64,000 nucleotides of DNA from Homalodisca vitripennis (GCF_021130785.1 NC_060211.1:29993001-30057000); one strand, 5' to 3'. Shown: positions 11,204 to 24,190, numbered from the stretch's first letter. A program made the numbers and translations. Notes: generated from the letters alone by a model not told the origin.

Positions 11204-12655
11204 TTTTTAACACAAAATTTTAAAATCTACAAATTTACTTCTGTTCATGTAATTCGAGTACTTTGTTTTGATACTCATTCAGTAATAATCTATTGTATTC
11301 AGTAAACTGTGTTATCATTACTTTATCTTTGCAGGTAGTATCTTATAACTGATGGTTTCCTGGAAGTTAAGAGCTTTCAATTTCAGAGAGATTTTAAAAC
11401 TTTTATACCGTGAATTGTGTACTGACTATTTTTTATAAATTGTTTATATTTTTGGATATATTTATTGCTAGCTTTAGTAAGAAACCACTCTCCACTTCAA
11501 AAAAATGCAAAAAATAAAGATTTGTTAGTAAAATAAGTAATAATTTAAATTATTAAAACAAATTGAAGTCAAACTTGTTATTGCTAAGTATTTACATCAT
11601 AATAAAACATGCAAAAATAAAATAACAATTTCATATAGTTATGAATATTAGAATATTGAACTAACTTAGTTTTAAAGGTAGTTTATACAGAATATTGCAT
11701 AGAAAATCTCAAAACATTGTGTTGAAAAGTATATAAACTGTGTTACTACATTTACAATGATGAAAAGGAAACGTACATCATTATTGTGTTTTTTTTGGTT
11801 GAGACAAATTGATAAAAAAATCAGCATGAATTATCTTAATGCACCATTGGTAAAAGTTAAAGTCTAAATAAACACAAATAAACAATACCATTACTGTAAC
11901 TATAAATACCTAAGAAACTAATTATTTCTGAAATTTAAATAAATGGGGCTTGTAAATAGTTGTAATGTAAAGAAGTAAATGTTTTTTAAGTTAATAATAA
12001 TGAGATTCTCTTACCTCCAATTAATGGTTTTAGTTGTGATGTTTGTTCCTTTTGACAATAGTGTTTTTGTAAATAAAGATTAGATCTAATCTTTATTTAC
12101 AAAAACAAACTTCTCCATTCTCCACTCGTAATAACAACCTATTATTTCACACATTCATTGTGCTGTCAGACCTAATACTGTACAAACATTTTATCGCCGT
12201 AACATATATGAAAGTAATGCCTGTACTGCAGGGGACTTTTCCAAAATCCTTAGATCAGTGATAATATGAAACAATATATACTGTCAGTAAGGATGTAGAG
12301 GTAAGGCGAAATTGATTTTGATATATTTTAGCTTTTTATATTGTAATATTTCTTTTGATTTGGTGCCCTCGCCTAATTGGCCCTAGTAGGGCCCGGGTTG
12401 TACAGTGCTAGATCCACCCCTATTCTACACCCTTCTTTGAATCAGATAATTTTGGATTAAGCAGTATTTTTGATTGACAGATGGTTAGTTTTGGTTAAAA
12501 TAAGAATTGAATTGATTTAACCTATTGTCAGATAAAAGTCATAGACTCTTCTGATAGTTAACGTGAAGATCAAATGTTGACTGCAGAACAGACTGGTATT
12601 TTATATGCACGGATTCTTTAGTTGTCATTGATCCAAACAGTCACATTCATTGCTT
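11204..12655. other. Upstream region of gene 1, no gene recognised
   Basis: AT-rich sequence that should include the gene 1 promoter and 5' UTR, but no convincing TATA box or initiator could be placed. It contains the 44-bp palindrome listed separately. Confidence 0.45.
12063..12106. repeat. Perfect 44-bp palindrome
   Basis: Two 22-nt arms meet at AGATCT (12082-12087) without a spacer. Each arm carries AATAAAG-type sequence, so both strands show an AATAAA poly(A)-like motif. It could form a cruciform. Confidence 0.95.
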
Positions 12656-13919
12656 CAGAATCAGAATCAGAATCAGAATATCTTTATTTTCATTTGTCAA
12701 TATTACAATTGCTATAGACAACGTCAATATAACTAATATAATAAATAAAAATGTTATAAGGCTACTTAGTTTATTTGAATGTCATTAACTGATATAATAT
12801 ATTGAACTAATTCGTACAGTGTATTTGTCAATTTAAAAAAATGTAACTGTAGTATTAGTAAATACATAACAAAATAAATAGTTGAAACAATGAATTAAAT
12901 TACAACTAATCAACAACTCCATTCCAGGCCTAAGGAAGGTAACAATTCGTAGCAAAAAATTCTTCAAGGGAATAAAATGCCTTACTTATAAGCCAGTTCG
13001 ACAGTTTAGCTGCAAATGGTTGAAGTTCTAAGCTTCTAAACGTTTGAGGTAATTTGTTAAAACATTTAATTTGTAAATATTTATGGCTAACTAATGTTTT
13101 CCTAAGTCTAGAGGAAGGTGCAACAATATCCCGAGCTCCCCTAGTGTCATAATCATGAATTTCATCAAAGCAGATAAAGTCTTCAAAATTCTCCTTTACA
13201 TATATTACATTTTGAAATATGAAAATGCCAGGAACAGTCATTATATTGTAGTCAATAAAGCATTGTTTACAATCATCTTGATAACCCAAATTGGCTAAAA
13301 TTCTTACTGCCTTTCTTTGCCACGCAAAAACTTGACTGGCACCCCTACTGTTACCCCAGAGCATTGAGGCATAAAGTAAGTGTGAGTGAAAGTTACTGAA
13401 ATAAGAAGAGAGCAACATATTTCTACCAACACAGTTTTGTAATTTACGTAACAGAAAACAAGCCTTAGATAGTTTAGAAATTACTGAGTTAGTTTGAGCT
13501 TCCCATGATAGTTTTTGATCTAATATTACTCCAAGTAATTTCACTGGCTTAATACAGCTCTCTGCTATGTGCAACTTTTTTAATGTGAAACAAATTGTTT
13601 CAGTTTTATCCCCATTGACTTTAAGATGGTTGACATCAAACCACGAGTTTGCAATTTCCATCACTCGGTCACTTTGTGCTTCCACTTCTTGGAAAACTTT
13701 GCCAGTAACTAAAAAAGAAGTGTCATCTGCATATAGAATAGTCTTACATGGAATATTGGTTGGCAGATCATTTATATACATAATAAACAAGAGTGGGCCC
13801 AAAACTGACCCCTGTGGAACCCCAGCAAGGACCTCCTGAAATGAGGATTCTGAACCGGCCACTGAGACTTTGTGTAATCTGCCACAAAGATAAGTTTTAA
13901 GGAAGTGCAACGGTTTATC
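12656..13919 (-). mobile_element. 5'-truncated LINE with (TTCTGA)n tail
   Basis: The minus-strand element ends in a short hexamer tail (AGAATCAGAATC on the plus strand, about 12656-12678). The 5' end is lost inside RT near 13919. It lies between genes 1 and 2. Confidence 0.85.
12930..13910 (-). pseudogene. LINE reverse transcriptase, C-terminal two-thirds
   Basis: A single open frame of 326 codons is intact but lacks the N-terminal fingers and motif A. It holds the pre-motif-B FLKTYLCGR, motif B AGVPQGSVLGPLLF, motif C LYADDTSFL, then VNGDKTETICF, VKLLGVILDQKLSW and the C-terminal MLWGNSRGASQVF region. This is typical of jockey-group RTs. It would be non-functional without the front half. 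The first codon is not a real start: the frame enters from truncated sequence at about 13919. Confidence 0.85.
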
Positions 13920-13985
13920 ATCAATACTATAGTATTTCAGTTTGAAACAGTGTATTTCAGTGCTTGATGTTTATGATTTCATTGA

Positions 13986-14665
13986 TCTATATATATAAAT
14001 GCGAATGTTTGTTTGTATGTTCCGTTATAACTCTGGAACCAATGCACAAACATCGTGAAATTGTGTACAGTGATTCTACACGTTCCTGGAAGTAACATAG
14101 GCATACTTTTAGAGATTTTTAATAGTTTATTTCATTAATTTTTTAATTATAAATTGTTGTTGATGTTGGTGTGTTTTATATTGGATCCGACAGACTGCGC
14201 TACGACACGTAATACAAAGCGAACTGATACTTAACAGCTGATAATACTTTCAGCTGAAGTTCATCAAAGAGGCAGAAACATTTGTTTACATTTAAAATTT
14301 AAAACATTTTTATTGTAAAGTGCTTGATCAGCAGTGTTTTTAAATTCAGATTGCATCAATGATCAATAAACTATTTAATTCAAAGAAAATACTATTAAAC
14401 GCTATTATGAAAACAACCTCATTATACAAATCCGTGAATGTTTGCACATAGGGTAATCGAATTTGGTTACATCGAAGGTAAATGAAAAATGCCGAAAGAA
14501 GACACTTTATGATCGAAACTTGGTTTCTTTGATACATTTTCTTGAAGGCACACTCCTAATATCACTTTATACGACTCCCATCATACTACATCATAATTGC
14601 TTTTACTAAGTAATATAAGGACTTCGGTTCTAAAGATTGCGAGCGAAGCCGCAGGTAACAGCTAG
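13986..14665 (+). mobile_element. Non-autonomous Helitron-like element
   Basis: It begins TCTATATATATAAATGCG after an A and ends GAAGCCGCAGGTAACAGCTAG before a T. These are the 5'-TC...CTAG-3' ends between A and T expected of Helitrons, with a short TGCG/CGCA stem just before the end. No Rep/helicase coding is visible in the 680 bp. A related 3' end occurs at 35609. The call rests on end structure only. Confidence 0.6.
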
Positions 14666-16206
14666 TAAAATTATATCACTAGAGTAAGTCTAGACTGAAC
14701 TTAATAACATTTCCAACTTGAGATGATGATGTGGCCAAGGATGGATTTTTTAGATTTACATAAATTAAAAATATTACAAGTGTGATAGTTGAATAAGATG
14801 TAATTACTAGCTAAAATCATACACTCCTTAGTAACTGACATTAATTACTAATAACACAATGGTCTATGGTAAAAAGAGTACCATAGTTTTATATAGAGCA
14901 TGAACTATGAGTGATTTACCCATGATTGTTTGTTGCCCACTGAAATTTGGCTTCCATGGCAAATTCCCATTACTGACATGGACACCTTAAAACAACTTTG
15001 TCAACCAAGGAGGTTGTTTATGTGGAGGAATCCCCACTCCAAGCAACCTTACTCAAATAGCATTGCTAGCCCTATCACTGACAGCAGAAAGGAGAGGCAT
15101 ATTAAAGCCTCAATCAAGTTATACCTCTATCAAAATATTTAAATATTAGCAGTTAGAGAATCTCCTAGACATCAGTTGAGTTGCCGAGATGTAAGTGACA
15201 ATCTCATCTTGTTTTGTACCCATTGTTCTACAGACAGGAGTAAACCAACCAGAATACAGTTCAGCGTAAAAGTAAAATTTAATATTGTATATTTATATCA
15301 AAAACATCTTAAGTCTGAATCCTGTCCCTGTGAGATGGTCGTATAGTGGAATAGCCCACGAGTGCCTTAGGATTAGAGCTTGATCATTTCCATTTAATTG
15401 TTTAATGATTTTAAAACTCTGGAAGACCTTTTACCTCTTCAAGATTAAAAAGCACATTTCCTCTCCATTTCTTAAAAGTAGGTCACTTCAATAGCTAATT
15501 CTGAAAAATGAATCAATGACACCTAAAATATGAAACAGATAATGAATGGTAGTAAAACCATGCAGAGTAACTATGGTATTCAGAAGTTCATTTAGAATAA
15601 TCAACATTACAAAAAAGGCTGACTCCCATTTACTTTTTTGCAGTCATGTTGTTTCTGCCCTGATAATTGCCATTTACTGGCTTCTGGTCAGTTCTCTGTG
15701 GTTGGTCAGTCAGTGCAGACATATTGTGACCTGAATTCTGTGGTTAAATTGTAATTATTAGTGTTTTAATTAAGTACATCTCTAAGATAGTATGCATAGA
15801 GTTGACACACAATATAGTTGTTGTGATTCATAACCGTTATTCTAATTCAGTTTCCTTGTAAATAGTTTATTTTTAAAGTTGAATGAGATTTGCTTTAATC
15901 TGGGCAAAATTTATCTGGTTTTATAGTCCAGCTAATAATCAATAACATGACGTCAAGTAAAAAATAACAACTAAAGAAATATACCTGTTTAGTAGTACCA
16001 TACATAGTATCAACATGTGGTCATACCAGAAATCAGTTCAAAGAAATAATACAAAACACTTTTTACAACTTTTGAGTAGAACTTTTGATAAGGGCTACTA
16101 AAAAAATACTCAGCAAGAAATAATACTACTCATATAAAAAGAAATCATAGAATTTTCATCTCAACACTGTTTTATATTTTTGCAAGTATAAAAGTAACAA
16201 TCCAAC
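14666..16206. other. Intergenic region between genes 1 and 2
   Basis: Only short frames without family resemblance. It should include the gene 2 3' UTR at its right end. No canonical AATAAA was found close to the gene 2 stop. Confidence 0.45.
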
Positions 16207-16791
16207 TTATGGACAGCTGACAGTCATATTAGATGATGGTGAGTAGCAAGACTTAATTTCATCCACAATTTCAGGAACTAAAACATAAACAGCCTTCGCA
16301 TACTCTTCAGACACTTCAATAATTTCCTTGATTTCTTCTGGGAAGATTGCTGCTACTTTGAAAATGCAGGTTACAACCCGTGTAAAACTAAGATGGTCTG
16401 AGCTGCTGATACAGGCTATAAAGTTGGAAATAATTAGAGTCCCATCCACAACCATCTCTGCAAAAAACTTTCCACAGACTAGCCCGAGATCAATTAAATT
16501 TTCAATTATTTCCTTTCCGTTGCAGTTTGACAACTGCGTCAGAGCTGTAGTCTTTTGCCCATTAGTTTCCTCAGATACCTCTTGAGAGCACTGTTTAGGT
16601 AGGGAAGAGAGAACTTTTTCTACTTTTAAACTTTTTGATTTTATGAATTCAATTCCCTCTAATACTTGCTGCTTGTGAGTAGTCTCCAAACCTTGAATTG
16701 CTTTGATAACTTTTTTAGCCGTTAATGGTTGGATGTTAGCCAAATCCTTCAGCATCCCATTATGAAGTTCTGATCTGGGCTTTGCACTGAC
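16207..16791 (-). CDS. Gene 2, exon 2: secreted cysteine-patterned helical protein (family unknown)
   Basis: The last coding exon encodes 194 of 214 residues; exon 1 is at 20822-20881. It starts with Val-Ser-Ala-Lys-Pro after an AG acceptor (16792-16793), phase 0, as in genes 1 and 3. It has seven Cys: LPKQC, LSNC, LGLVC (extra), FIAC, VVTC, IKSC and TVSC near the C-terminus. The PxQC to LSNC spacing is x21, the same as gene 1, followed by C-x36-C-x14-C-x39-C. Paired stretches with gene 1 include FPEEIKEI against FPSEVKEL and VYVLVPEIV against VYVIPKIV. Helices predominate and NMT is a possible glycosylation site. The enzyme or ligand role is unknown. The stop follows soon after the last Cys. 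Confidence 0.78.
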   Translation of the reverse strand, partial: VSAKPRSELHNGMLKDLANIQPLTAKKVIKAIQGLETTHKQQVLEGIEFIKSKSLKVEKVLSSLPKQCSQEVSEETNGQKTTALTQLSNCNGKEIIENLIDLGLVCGKFFAEMVVDGTLIISNFIACISSSDHLSFTRVVTCIFKVAAIFPEEIKEIIEVSEEYAKAVYVLVPEIVDEIKSCYSPSSNMTVSCP

Positions 16792-16917
16792 CTTTAAACA
16801 GATTACATAATATTAGTACTGATAATAATCACCTGTATTTCCTCAAAATTTAATTTGACAAGGTAAGTATGATAAATTTCTTACATCTAAGTATAATGGG
16901 TGAAGAAGTTAAAGTTG

Positions 16918-17640
16918 AGGTAGAACTCAAACTCAAAGTATTTATTGCACATTGACATTTGAATAATTACATAAGTAATACAAACAGGTGCATGGTCAAG
17001 TTTTTTAAAAGTACAACTAAAATACAAGCATTGCAGTATGTACTGCATGTATTGTCTATATTGTATTATATCTATAAGGAATAACAAATCATCCTTATTT
17101 TACATAGACTGAAGTGATAATATGGTGTAATAATGAATAATTGTGTGGGTTGGGATTTTAAAATTGATTAGGTATATTATTTGAAAAATCTTTCTGCATT
17201 TCATTTACACTGTAATAAGCTTTTTCCATGATGAGGTTTTTAATACTATTTTGAAAATTATTATTTTTAAGCTCTTTTAGTGATAAAGTTAAACAATTAT
17301 GTAAGCGAATTTCCATATATAGTGGACTTTTTTTCAAATAAAAAGTTTTATGAATTGGAAAGGCAAAAAGAGTTTTGTGTCTAGCATTATGATTATGCTG
17401 ATTTTTGTATTGGTCAAAGGTTTGGATTTTTATGGACTAAGTTCAACAATTAAAAAATATATAAACCTGGTAGTGTGAGTATTTTAGATTTTTTAAATAG
17501 TGGTTGGCAGCTCTCTCTAAAGTTTGCACCAACCATTGCTCTCAGAACAGCTTTTTGGGCTATGAATACTTTTTCAAAATCAGGATATGAACCCCAAAGT
17601 ATAATACCGTATTTCAGAATCTATATTGTACTGTATTTAT
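16918..17640 (-). mobile_element. Decayed LINE 3' fragment in gene 2 intron
   Basis: On the minus strand, about 17480-17610 translates to YGIILWGSYPDFEKVFIAQK followed by VLRAMVGANFRESC and LTLPGLYIF, the C-terminal region found after RT in jockey-type LINEs. Further toward 16918 the frame is broken, ending in a tail built from TTTGAGTT units. No catalytic RT motif remains. Confidence 0.7.
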
Positions 17641-18879
17641 ACCGTTAAACAATATCGTATTTCAGAACTCACGAGCATCCTCAGCTAACAAAGTGAGTGA
17701 ACTCTAGATTTTCCGTTTGGCTAAAATGTCAATATTGCTCTATGAGTGCACTCCTCTATGTCAACTCTGTTACTATTCACAGTGGTGGGAAATACACTGG
17801 ACATCAACTTGAGCTTTTGGTACCACTGGCAGCTAACACTTCGCTTTTGTCCTGCATTTAGACAGTTGACATATTCAGGTTTACGTTAGTATAGCAATTT
17901 ATTTGCTTGTTTCATTCACTCTAACATGAAGCACTGGATGGTGAGGGAAACGAAACATTTATCACATTTCCTCTCTCTTAAATATCGCCTGTGCGTGCAA
18001 TAGGTTTATACACACGTGTTTCAATTGCATTGTTGTCGATATACAGATTATTGGGAGATTTTTACGCCTTTTGTCATAACTAAAAATCTTTAAAGTATAG
18101 AATTTTGTGATTTTTGGCAAATAATTACACAATGTTATTGTAAGTTAAACTTTCAAAACTCATAAAAATCATTGTTCATTTTTCTCACATGACACCTTTA
18201 ATGATTTAGTTTATAATATCTTACAAACTTTGAATATGTATGTATTGAATAGAAATATTTAACTTAGTAAAGTTTTTTCTGCTATGACCTCTTAGCATGC
18301 TCTAATTCTTCTTATGTAGAAATAATTTTCACTCATATTCCTCTTTTACAGATTGCTTATTCAGTGTTGCCAACAGTAGACCTCTTTATCAGATAACCTC
18401 CCTGAACGCTATGTAAACCCAGACCTCCAACATGCCAGAATAACATTTTTATTTATTGGTTCAGTGCATCTCCTAAACGATCACAATTAAATCTGTACAA
18501 TGCAGATTATAAGGTTCCCATAAATTACTCTATCAAACTAAGAAAGATAGCACTACACTTTAAATGAGACTTCTTATTTATTTTGAACTGAAAAATCATA
18601 TGGTGGAGTTTGATAGATTAATTTACAGACTTACTATATATATTTTTTGGTATCGAATTTATTTTGATGTAAATTTGCTATAACAGCTGAACAAGTCTGC
18701 TCTCACAAACGTTGAATATGCTGTTTGGCTTACTCGTTGATTTTGGATACTAGTCTCTGTTTAGTGAGTCATTACAATTTTGTATTCAACAGACAAATGG
18801 AAGGTAGACTCAGAAATCAATATTTGAAGTGTACTCTCCTCATTGGATCTCATTGGAATGGAGCCTCTGCTATTTTACT
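17641..18879. other. Gene 2 intron, nothing recognised
   Basis: No coding frames or clear repeats were identified. Confidence 0.45.
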
Positions 18880-19500
18880 CATAACGTAGCTATGGTAGGA
18901 AGGGTTCATTCAATTTGAATGTTGAGTTTAGCTCCAGTTCATTTTCTTTTTTATTGCAGCATCTGGTACATGACGCTGTCTCAGACTTGACTCCTGGAAT
19001 CTGGAATCATGTTCGTCTGAAGTGATCAGAGATAGTCGGCGACGAAGAAGCTGAAAACAAACCTTTACATCATTTTGACATCAGAAACACCTATGGGTGG
19101 GTGAAGTGGCAGTCTTATTTTCTCATCAGGTATACAATTGAGTGCACTATGATGTTCTGACATGATCTCTAAGCACGGTGGAGCTACCAAGTTTTCTACA
19201 CATAACGTAGCTATGGTAGAAAGAGTAGATTCAATTGAATTTTGAGTTTAGCTCCATTCACATTCCTTTTATTGCAACGTCTGGTATCTAATTGCACCTG
19301 AATTGTGCACCTGATGAGACAATGAGACTGCCATTTCACCTATTCATAGGTTTCTTTGATGTCAAAACAATGTAAAGGTTTGTTTTGAGCTTCTTCGTTG
19401 CTGACTTTCTTTGATCACTCAGATTCCAGGAGTCAAGTCTGAGACAGCATCAGGTAATTAAAAATGAAGGTAAACTGAAGCTAAACTCAACACTCAGCTT
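18880..19500. repeat. Long imperfect hairpin (local repeat family, copies 2-3)
   Basis: A forward unit starts CATAACGTAGCTATGGTAGG at 18880 and runs through the TAGCTCCAGTTC arm. A second forward start lies at about 19201, and inverted matching sequence (GATTCCAGGAGTCAAGTCTG and the arm complement) runs to 19500. Forward and reverse halves share the TTGAGCTTCTTCG / CGAAGAAGCT stretch, so transcripts could fold on themselves. Confidence 0.7.
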
Positions 19501-20821
19501 TTTAATTCATTAAAAAGCGAGTCTACACTCACAGACGTAGTCTTATTTTAACTTTTTTCACCCAATAATAAGTTTGAAATAACCAGTACAGTGTAAGAGC
19601 ATGCTTAAGGAAACAAATACTATGACCCCTAAGGCAAAGCCCGTGTAGAGTTCCATCACTCAGGATTTCTATCATTAATAATAATGTATCTAAAAAGATA
19701 TTTTTATCATTATGTGAAAAATTCTACATTTACAACTTCATAACATAATAAGGACATGCCAATATAACACAGGGTTGGGTAACTGATATCGTAGCAGATA
19801 ACTCTAGTGTTATCAGTTTTAAACTTCAGCAAATATACTGTTTGAAATTTTATCACATGTAGTAGATTCCTTACAAACTTAAATTGTTGAGATAAGATTA
19901 TCAAAAGTTAAGGTAAAAAATGTTTACTACTAATCTGTTAGAACAACAAAACTGTTTTCTTGTAAAAAAGTTTGTAAACTTCCTGAATTACTCTGTGTTT
20001 ATACATGTTCAATTATAAATAAACACTTCAAGGGATTACGTTTGGTCTTTTTTTTCTTTTTGTGTTAAATTTAACATAATTTTCAATTAATTTAAGAAAA
20101 TTGTGTTTGGCCATATATGAAGTATTTAGGGACATCCCAACATGCCTGGAGGACAACTGATGCTGAACTGAATACTGAATTTTGCAAAACAATCCACTCA
20201 AAAGTAAATAATTATTCATTTATTAGATCTGTGAGATTGATCAAATAATAACAAATCAAATTGATTAAACAATCAATCTTAATTCTTAGCCTCCATGGTC
20301 GCTGACATAGAAAACTCGTGATATATTTTTTCCTCATTGTTAAGAGCAATCCAGATATGATCCAATAAATATAAAACGAAAATTATAAAATTGTTGGTTT
20401 GACATCTCTTAATTTAGAGCGAAATCCAAAATATCTAAAGATTTTACTTTTGTTAGTAATTATTAAATGGGGGTTTTAACAGAAACTTTTGGAATAGATC
20501 TTAAATAGGAATGATTAAAAATGTTTTGCCCTCACAACAAAACAAATCTAAGACTAGTTTAGTGAGAAATAAAACATGTGGGCCTCATAAATTAATGGGA
20601 TTTGTACAGTTTTAAAAATCTTATTTAAATTTAAATTGTAACTGTAGAAGTGCTGGATAATGTAGCTATATTAGAATAAGCCAATGTAGACCACATCATT
20701 GTGGGATTCTTAGAAGATTGATAAGATTAGAAAAAGAAATAATTGGTTCACAATAACATTCATATACAAAAACAGAGCTTCATTCTAATGAAATCTTTTG
20801 AATACAATTGAATCAACTTAC
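19501..20821. other. Gene 2 intron, nothing recognised
   Basis: AT-rich sequence. Two short minus frames (19710-19904 and 20028-20219) show no family signal. Confidence 0.45.
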
Positions 20822-20881
20822 CAATTCAACCAAAAGTATAAACACAAAAACCAACAAAATCTTGAACTCTTTCATCATCAT
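20822..20881 (-). CDS. Gene 2, exon 1: signal peptide exon
   Basis: Twenty codons read MMMKEFKILLVFVFILLVEL and end at a GTAAGT donor (20821-20816). There are three successive Met codons, any of which could initiate. The hydrophobic core is a good secretory leader and joins in phase 0 to VSAKPRSE of exon 2 across a 4030-bp intron. Confidence 0.76.
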
Positions 20882-22359
20882 ATTTTAAAAATCTTAGAAC
20901 AGCGAAGATACCCTACTTATTGAAAATGAATAGACAGGTTACAGTTTGAAAATCAGTGAATTTTACTTTAAATCCCTCTTAGTGTTATCATTTTGTAATC
21001 TTTGACGGATTGTCTACCATAGCCGTGATAGCTGATTATGAAGTGTATGGTAATGCTTTGAGACAAAATCATCTTCATTCTACATTAGATTTTAACTATA
21101 CTTCTCCAGTTTTATCATCGAATAACTCTATTTTCTTTTGATTAAAAAGTTAAATCATTACATTTTAGATTATGTATTATACTATCAGATGCCATACATG
21201 ATATAGATTACTTTTTTTAATAATTAATCGCCTAAACAATCTGAAGCAATCAAACAATCTCGTGGACTATACACAGAAGGTTTAGTCAAACCCTAAAACG
21301 TCTTTGGATTTAAGGTTAAAGTCCTTTTGCTCTAAATTTATTTTTAATTTACATATTATTATGAGTCTGAATTAAGCTACAATCTCCTTTGACAAATAGG
21401 GGTCAAATACAAAAGTCTTCAAATGTGTTGTTTAATAATTAGTATTCCATTATTTCAAGCTTTGGCGTTAAAATGTACTATTTAAAAACCATTCTACGTA
21501 TTTTTTAACAGTTTAAGGATTAATTGCAAAGGCTATACTAAGAAGTTTGAAGGCAATTTACTAAAATAATTTTTCCACAAATATTAATCTATTCAAATGT
21601 AATAAAGAGGAATCGGCTGGATTTCAATCGTATAAATAATGAACAATTAACACTAGATTGTATTCTGTATGATTATTTATTAGTCGAATACTATAATCAT
21701 GGAATAACAAATATTTTATTAATTAATTATTTGATTAATTAATCTTCTTGTATTAGATGATGCAGCCCAGCATTGTAACCCAAAGGCAGGTACTACTACA
21801 TACCGGTATTCTAATCTTTTTATACAATAATGAAAACATTCAGAATTTTCTGGTAACATTTGAAAATGATTTATGTTATTTTGTTAAAAAATACAAATTC
21901 AGTGGATTGTGTAAAGAGAGCAATGCCTAATCGCTCTTTAATAACAATATCAACCAATGGAATAGTTTGTTTATATTCAGGGCTGACCCTAACTGGAACG
22001 GGCCTGATGCAAAACCTTCAATACTGTGACCACTGTAATTTAGTATGGAATAGATATAATGAAAGTGCACATCTAAAATTAACAAACAATTGACATATAG
22101 ATTGACTAATAACGATGTGCTGAACTGTATATTGTATAGTTCATAACAGTTGCATTTATAAAATACTGTGTATTGTTATTTTAGAATTTATCTGCAAACT
22201 TAATAATTTCTGGCACAAGGCTCTCTTGAATGTGGATCCCAGTGTGGTCACACCTGCCTAAGGTCGACTCTATTTATATTTTTCCTTGTGACTGATTAGT
22301 CATTAATGAAAAGCAACTATTCAATGCACTCAATTACTCAAGGTGATGAGAGATGACAC
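20882..22359. other. Upstream of gene 2, no gene recognised
   Basis: AT-rich sequence containing the presumed gene 2 promoter; no core element could be fixed. The plus frame at 21860-22093 has no recognisable similarity. Confidence 0.45.
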
Positions 22360-22900
22360 CTCTTCATCTAGATTACACTGGATGGCTGTTGGGTAAATCT
22401 GACAGACCTCTTTTGTAGACTAGGTGTTCCTGATGTTAAAATGATGCAAATTTCATTTTGAGCTTCTTCGAACATAACTCCAGATTCCAGGAGTCAAGTC
22501 TACGACAGCATCAGATTTCAGATGCTGCACTAAGAGGAAGGTGAACTGGAGCTAAACTCAACATTCACATTGAATCAACCCTTCCACCAATGCTATATTA
22601 TGTGTAGAAAACTCGGTTGCTCCACCGTGCTTATAGATCTTGTCTAAATCATTGTAATGCACTCAGTTGTGCATTTTATGAGACAGTGGGAATGCCTCTT
22701 TATCTTGATTACACTAAAATTTGTAGTCTAGGTGGCTCTGATATCAAAACAATGTAAAGAGCTCCTTTTGAGCTTCTTCGTCGCCAAATCTTTTTTGGAT
22801 CTCTTCAGACGAACATTTCCCCAGGTCTGTGACAGTGTCAGATTCCAGATGCTGCACTAAGAGGAAGGTGAACTGGAGCTAAACTCAATATTTGCATTCT
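22360..22900 (-). repeat. Two further units of the TAGCTCCAGTTC repeat family, same orientation
   Basis: Two units in the reverse orientation follow each other. Each includes TTGAGCTTCTTCG, a CAGATTCCAGATGCTGCAC-type stretch (or its variant) and GGTGAACTGGAGCTAAACTC (about 22535 and 22865). Unlike the copies at 6487 and 18880, no opposite arm was seen, so these are tandem half-elements. Confidence 0.7.
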
Positions 22901-23865
22901 CTTTTTTGGTAGATCAAAACTTCTACAGAGAGTAAACTTTTGATCTCCTCCTCCAAATTCAAGATCTACATTTGCTTTTGGATAAATTTCATAATGCTGA
23001 CTGTGCTTTAGCAATCTTGTCCTTGCAAGCAGCCCACCAGCCCATGATCCATGATGGTGGTTGAAAACTCACCTTGAAGCCATTCGTCCCCGGGTTATAT
23101 ATTAGAGAGGGTTTTTAGTCCTAAATTCGCCTAGAAAATAATACATTCTTATTGTTTTATGCTTTAAACAGCAATATTTCATCGTTTGGCTAAAAGTCTT
23201 CCAGACTTAATTGACATACTCAGTATGTTTGACTTTTGTCCAGAAGAAAGTTTTTTTTCCAAAATCATGAAGATCAACATTGGACATTAGTACTATTGTT
23301 CTTAACAACGTATGTCAGATCTTATGTCAGAGTTTTTTTTTTTCATTTTATGTTTTTGTCAGAAGTGTACGGTTTTAAATGTTATATTCTTTAGTTTTAA
23401 CATTGTGTATGTATATATGCCTTTGTTCGTGTGTATGCATTTGTCATTCTTTTGTTAGCATTGCTTATTTCTATACTAGTTAAAAAGTTGTGTTAGCCTT
23501 ATGTTAAATCAAATAAAAGTGGTGTCTTAATGTTTTTTCTGCTCTTTTCTATTTGCTCATGCACAAGACATTGTGAGGAATCAAAGAGAAAATGGTGACA
23601 GTTATTACAACTTCAAATGATAAAGTGATGATAAGAAGCTGCAGAATTCACTCTTCCTTAACACCATTCTGCTCAGTTTGAAGAAAAGCTATCTTATAAG
23701 GGAGCAAAGTTGTTCAACTGATATACAGTCTCAAGAAAATATAAAAAAAATACTGAAGAACTGGCTTTCAAAACACCCATTTTGTTCATTAAATGAATTA
23801 TTATTTATTTATTATGTCTTGGAGAACTGTTGACATAAACCTAATGTGATAACTGATACTTAAGA
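22901..23865. other. No recognisable feature
   Basis: No coding or repeat structure was identified. Confidence 0.45.
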
Positions 23866-23869
23866 TTTT

Positions 23870-24190
23870 GGATTTAAAAATTGAAAAATGTCTTCAATTT
23901 TCTGACCCAAAATCCGACGTCTTAAGATTTCCGTACAATAGTCGACACAGTTGCTCGTCGACCAGCAATCTGATTGCTGGCGACCAAATTGCTCAAATAT
24001 CGCCAATATCGCTCGGCGACCTTGAGATCGCTCGATATTCCCAGGTGATCCACCAGACTGCCGAGTTTGTGGCGTCGAGCGACTATCATGAGCGAATCCG
24101 AGTCCGCGCATGCGCACTGTCTCAGGATAGATACAAGAGCGCTTATGGGATTCATTAGGCGAGTGAGTTGCTTCTGAATGAGGGAATCCG
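23870..24190. other. CpG-rich island with hairpin
   Basis: About 320 bp is much richer in CG dinucleotides than its AT-rich flanks. It contains the hairpin CCAGCAATCTGATTGCTGG (about 23961-23979, 8-bp arms, 3-nt loop), flanked by near-complementary GTCG/CGAC. Overlapping frames on both strands (23860-24194) look like a composition effect, not genes. It could be a small DNA-transposon remnant or an unannotated exon or promoter. Confidence 0.35.
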
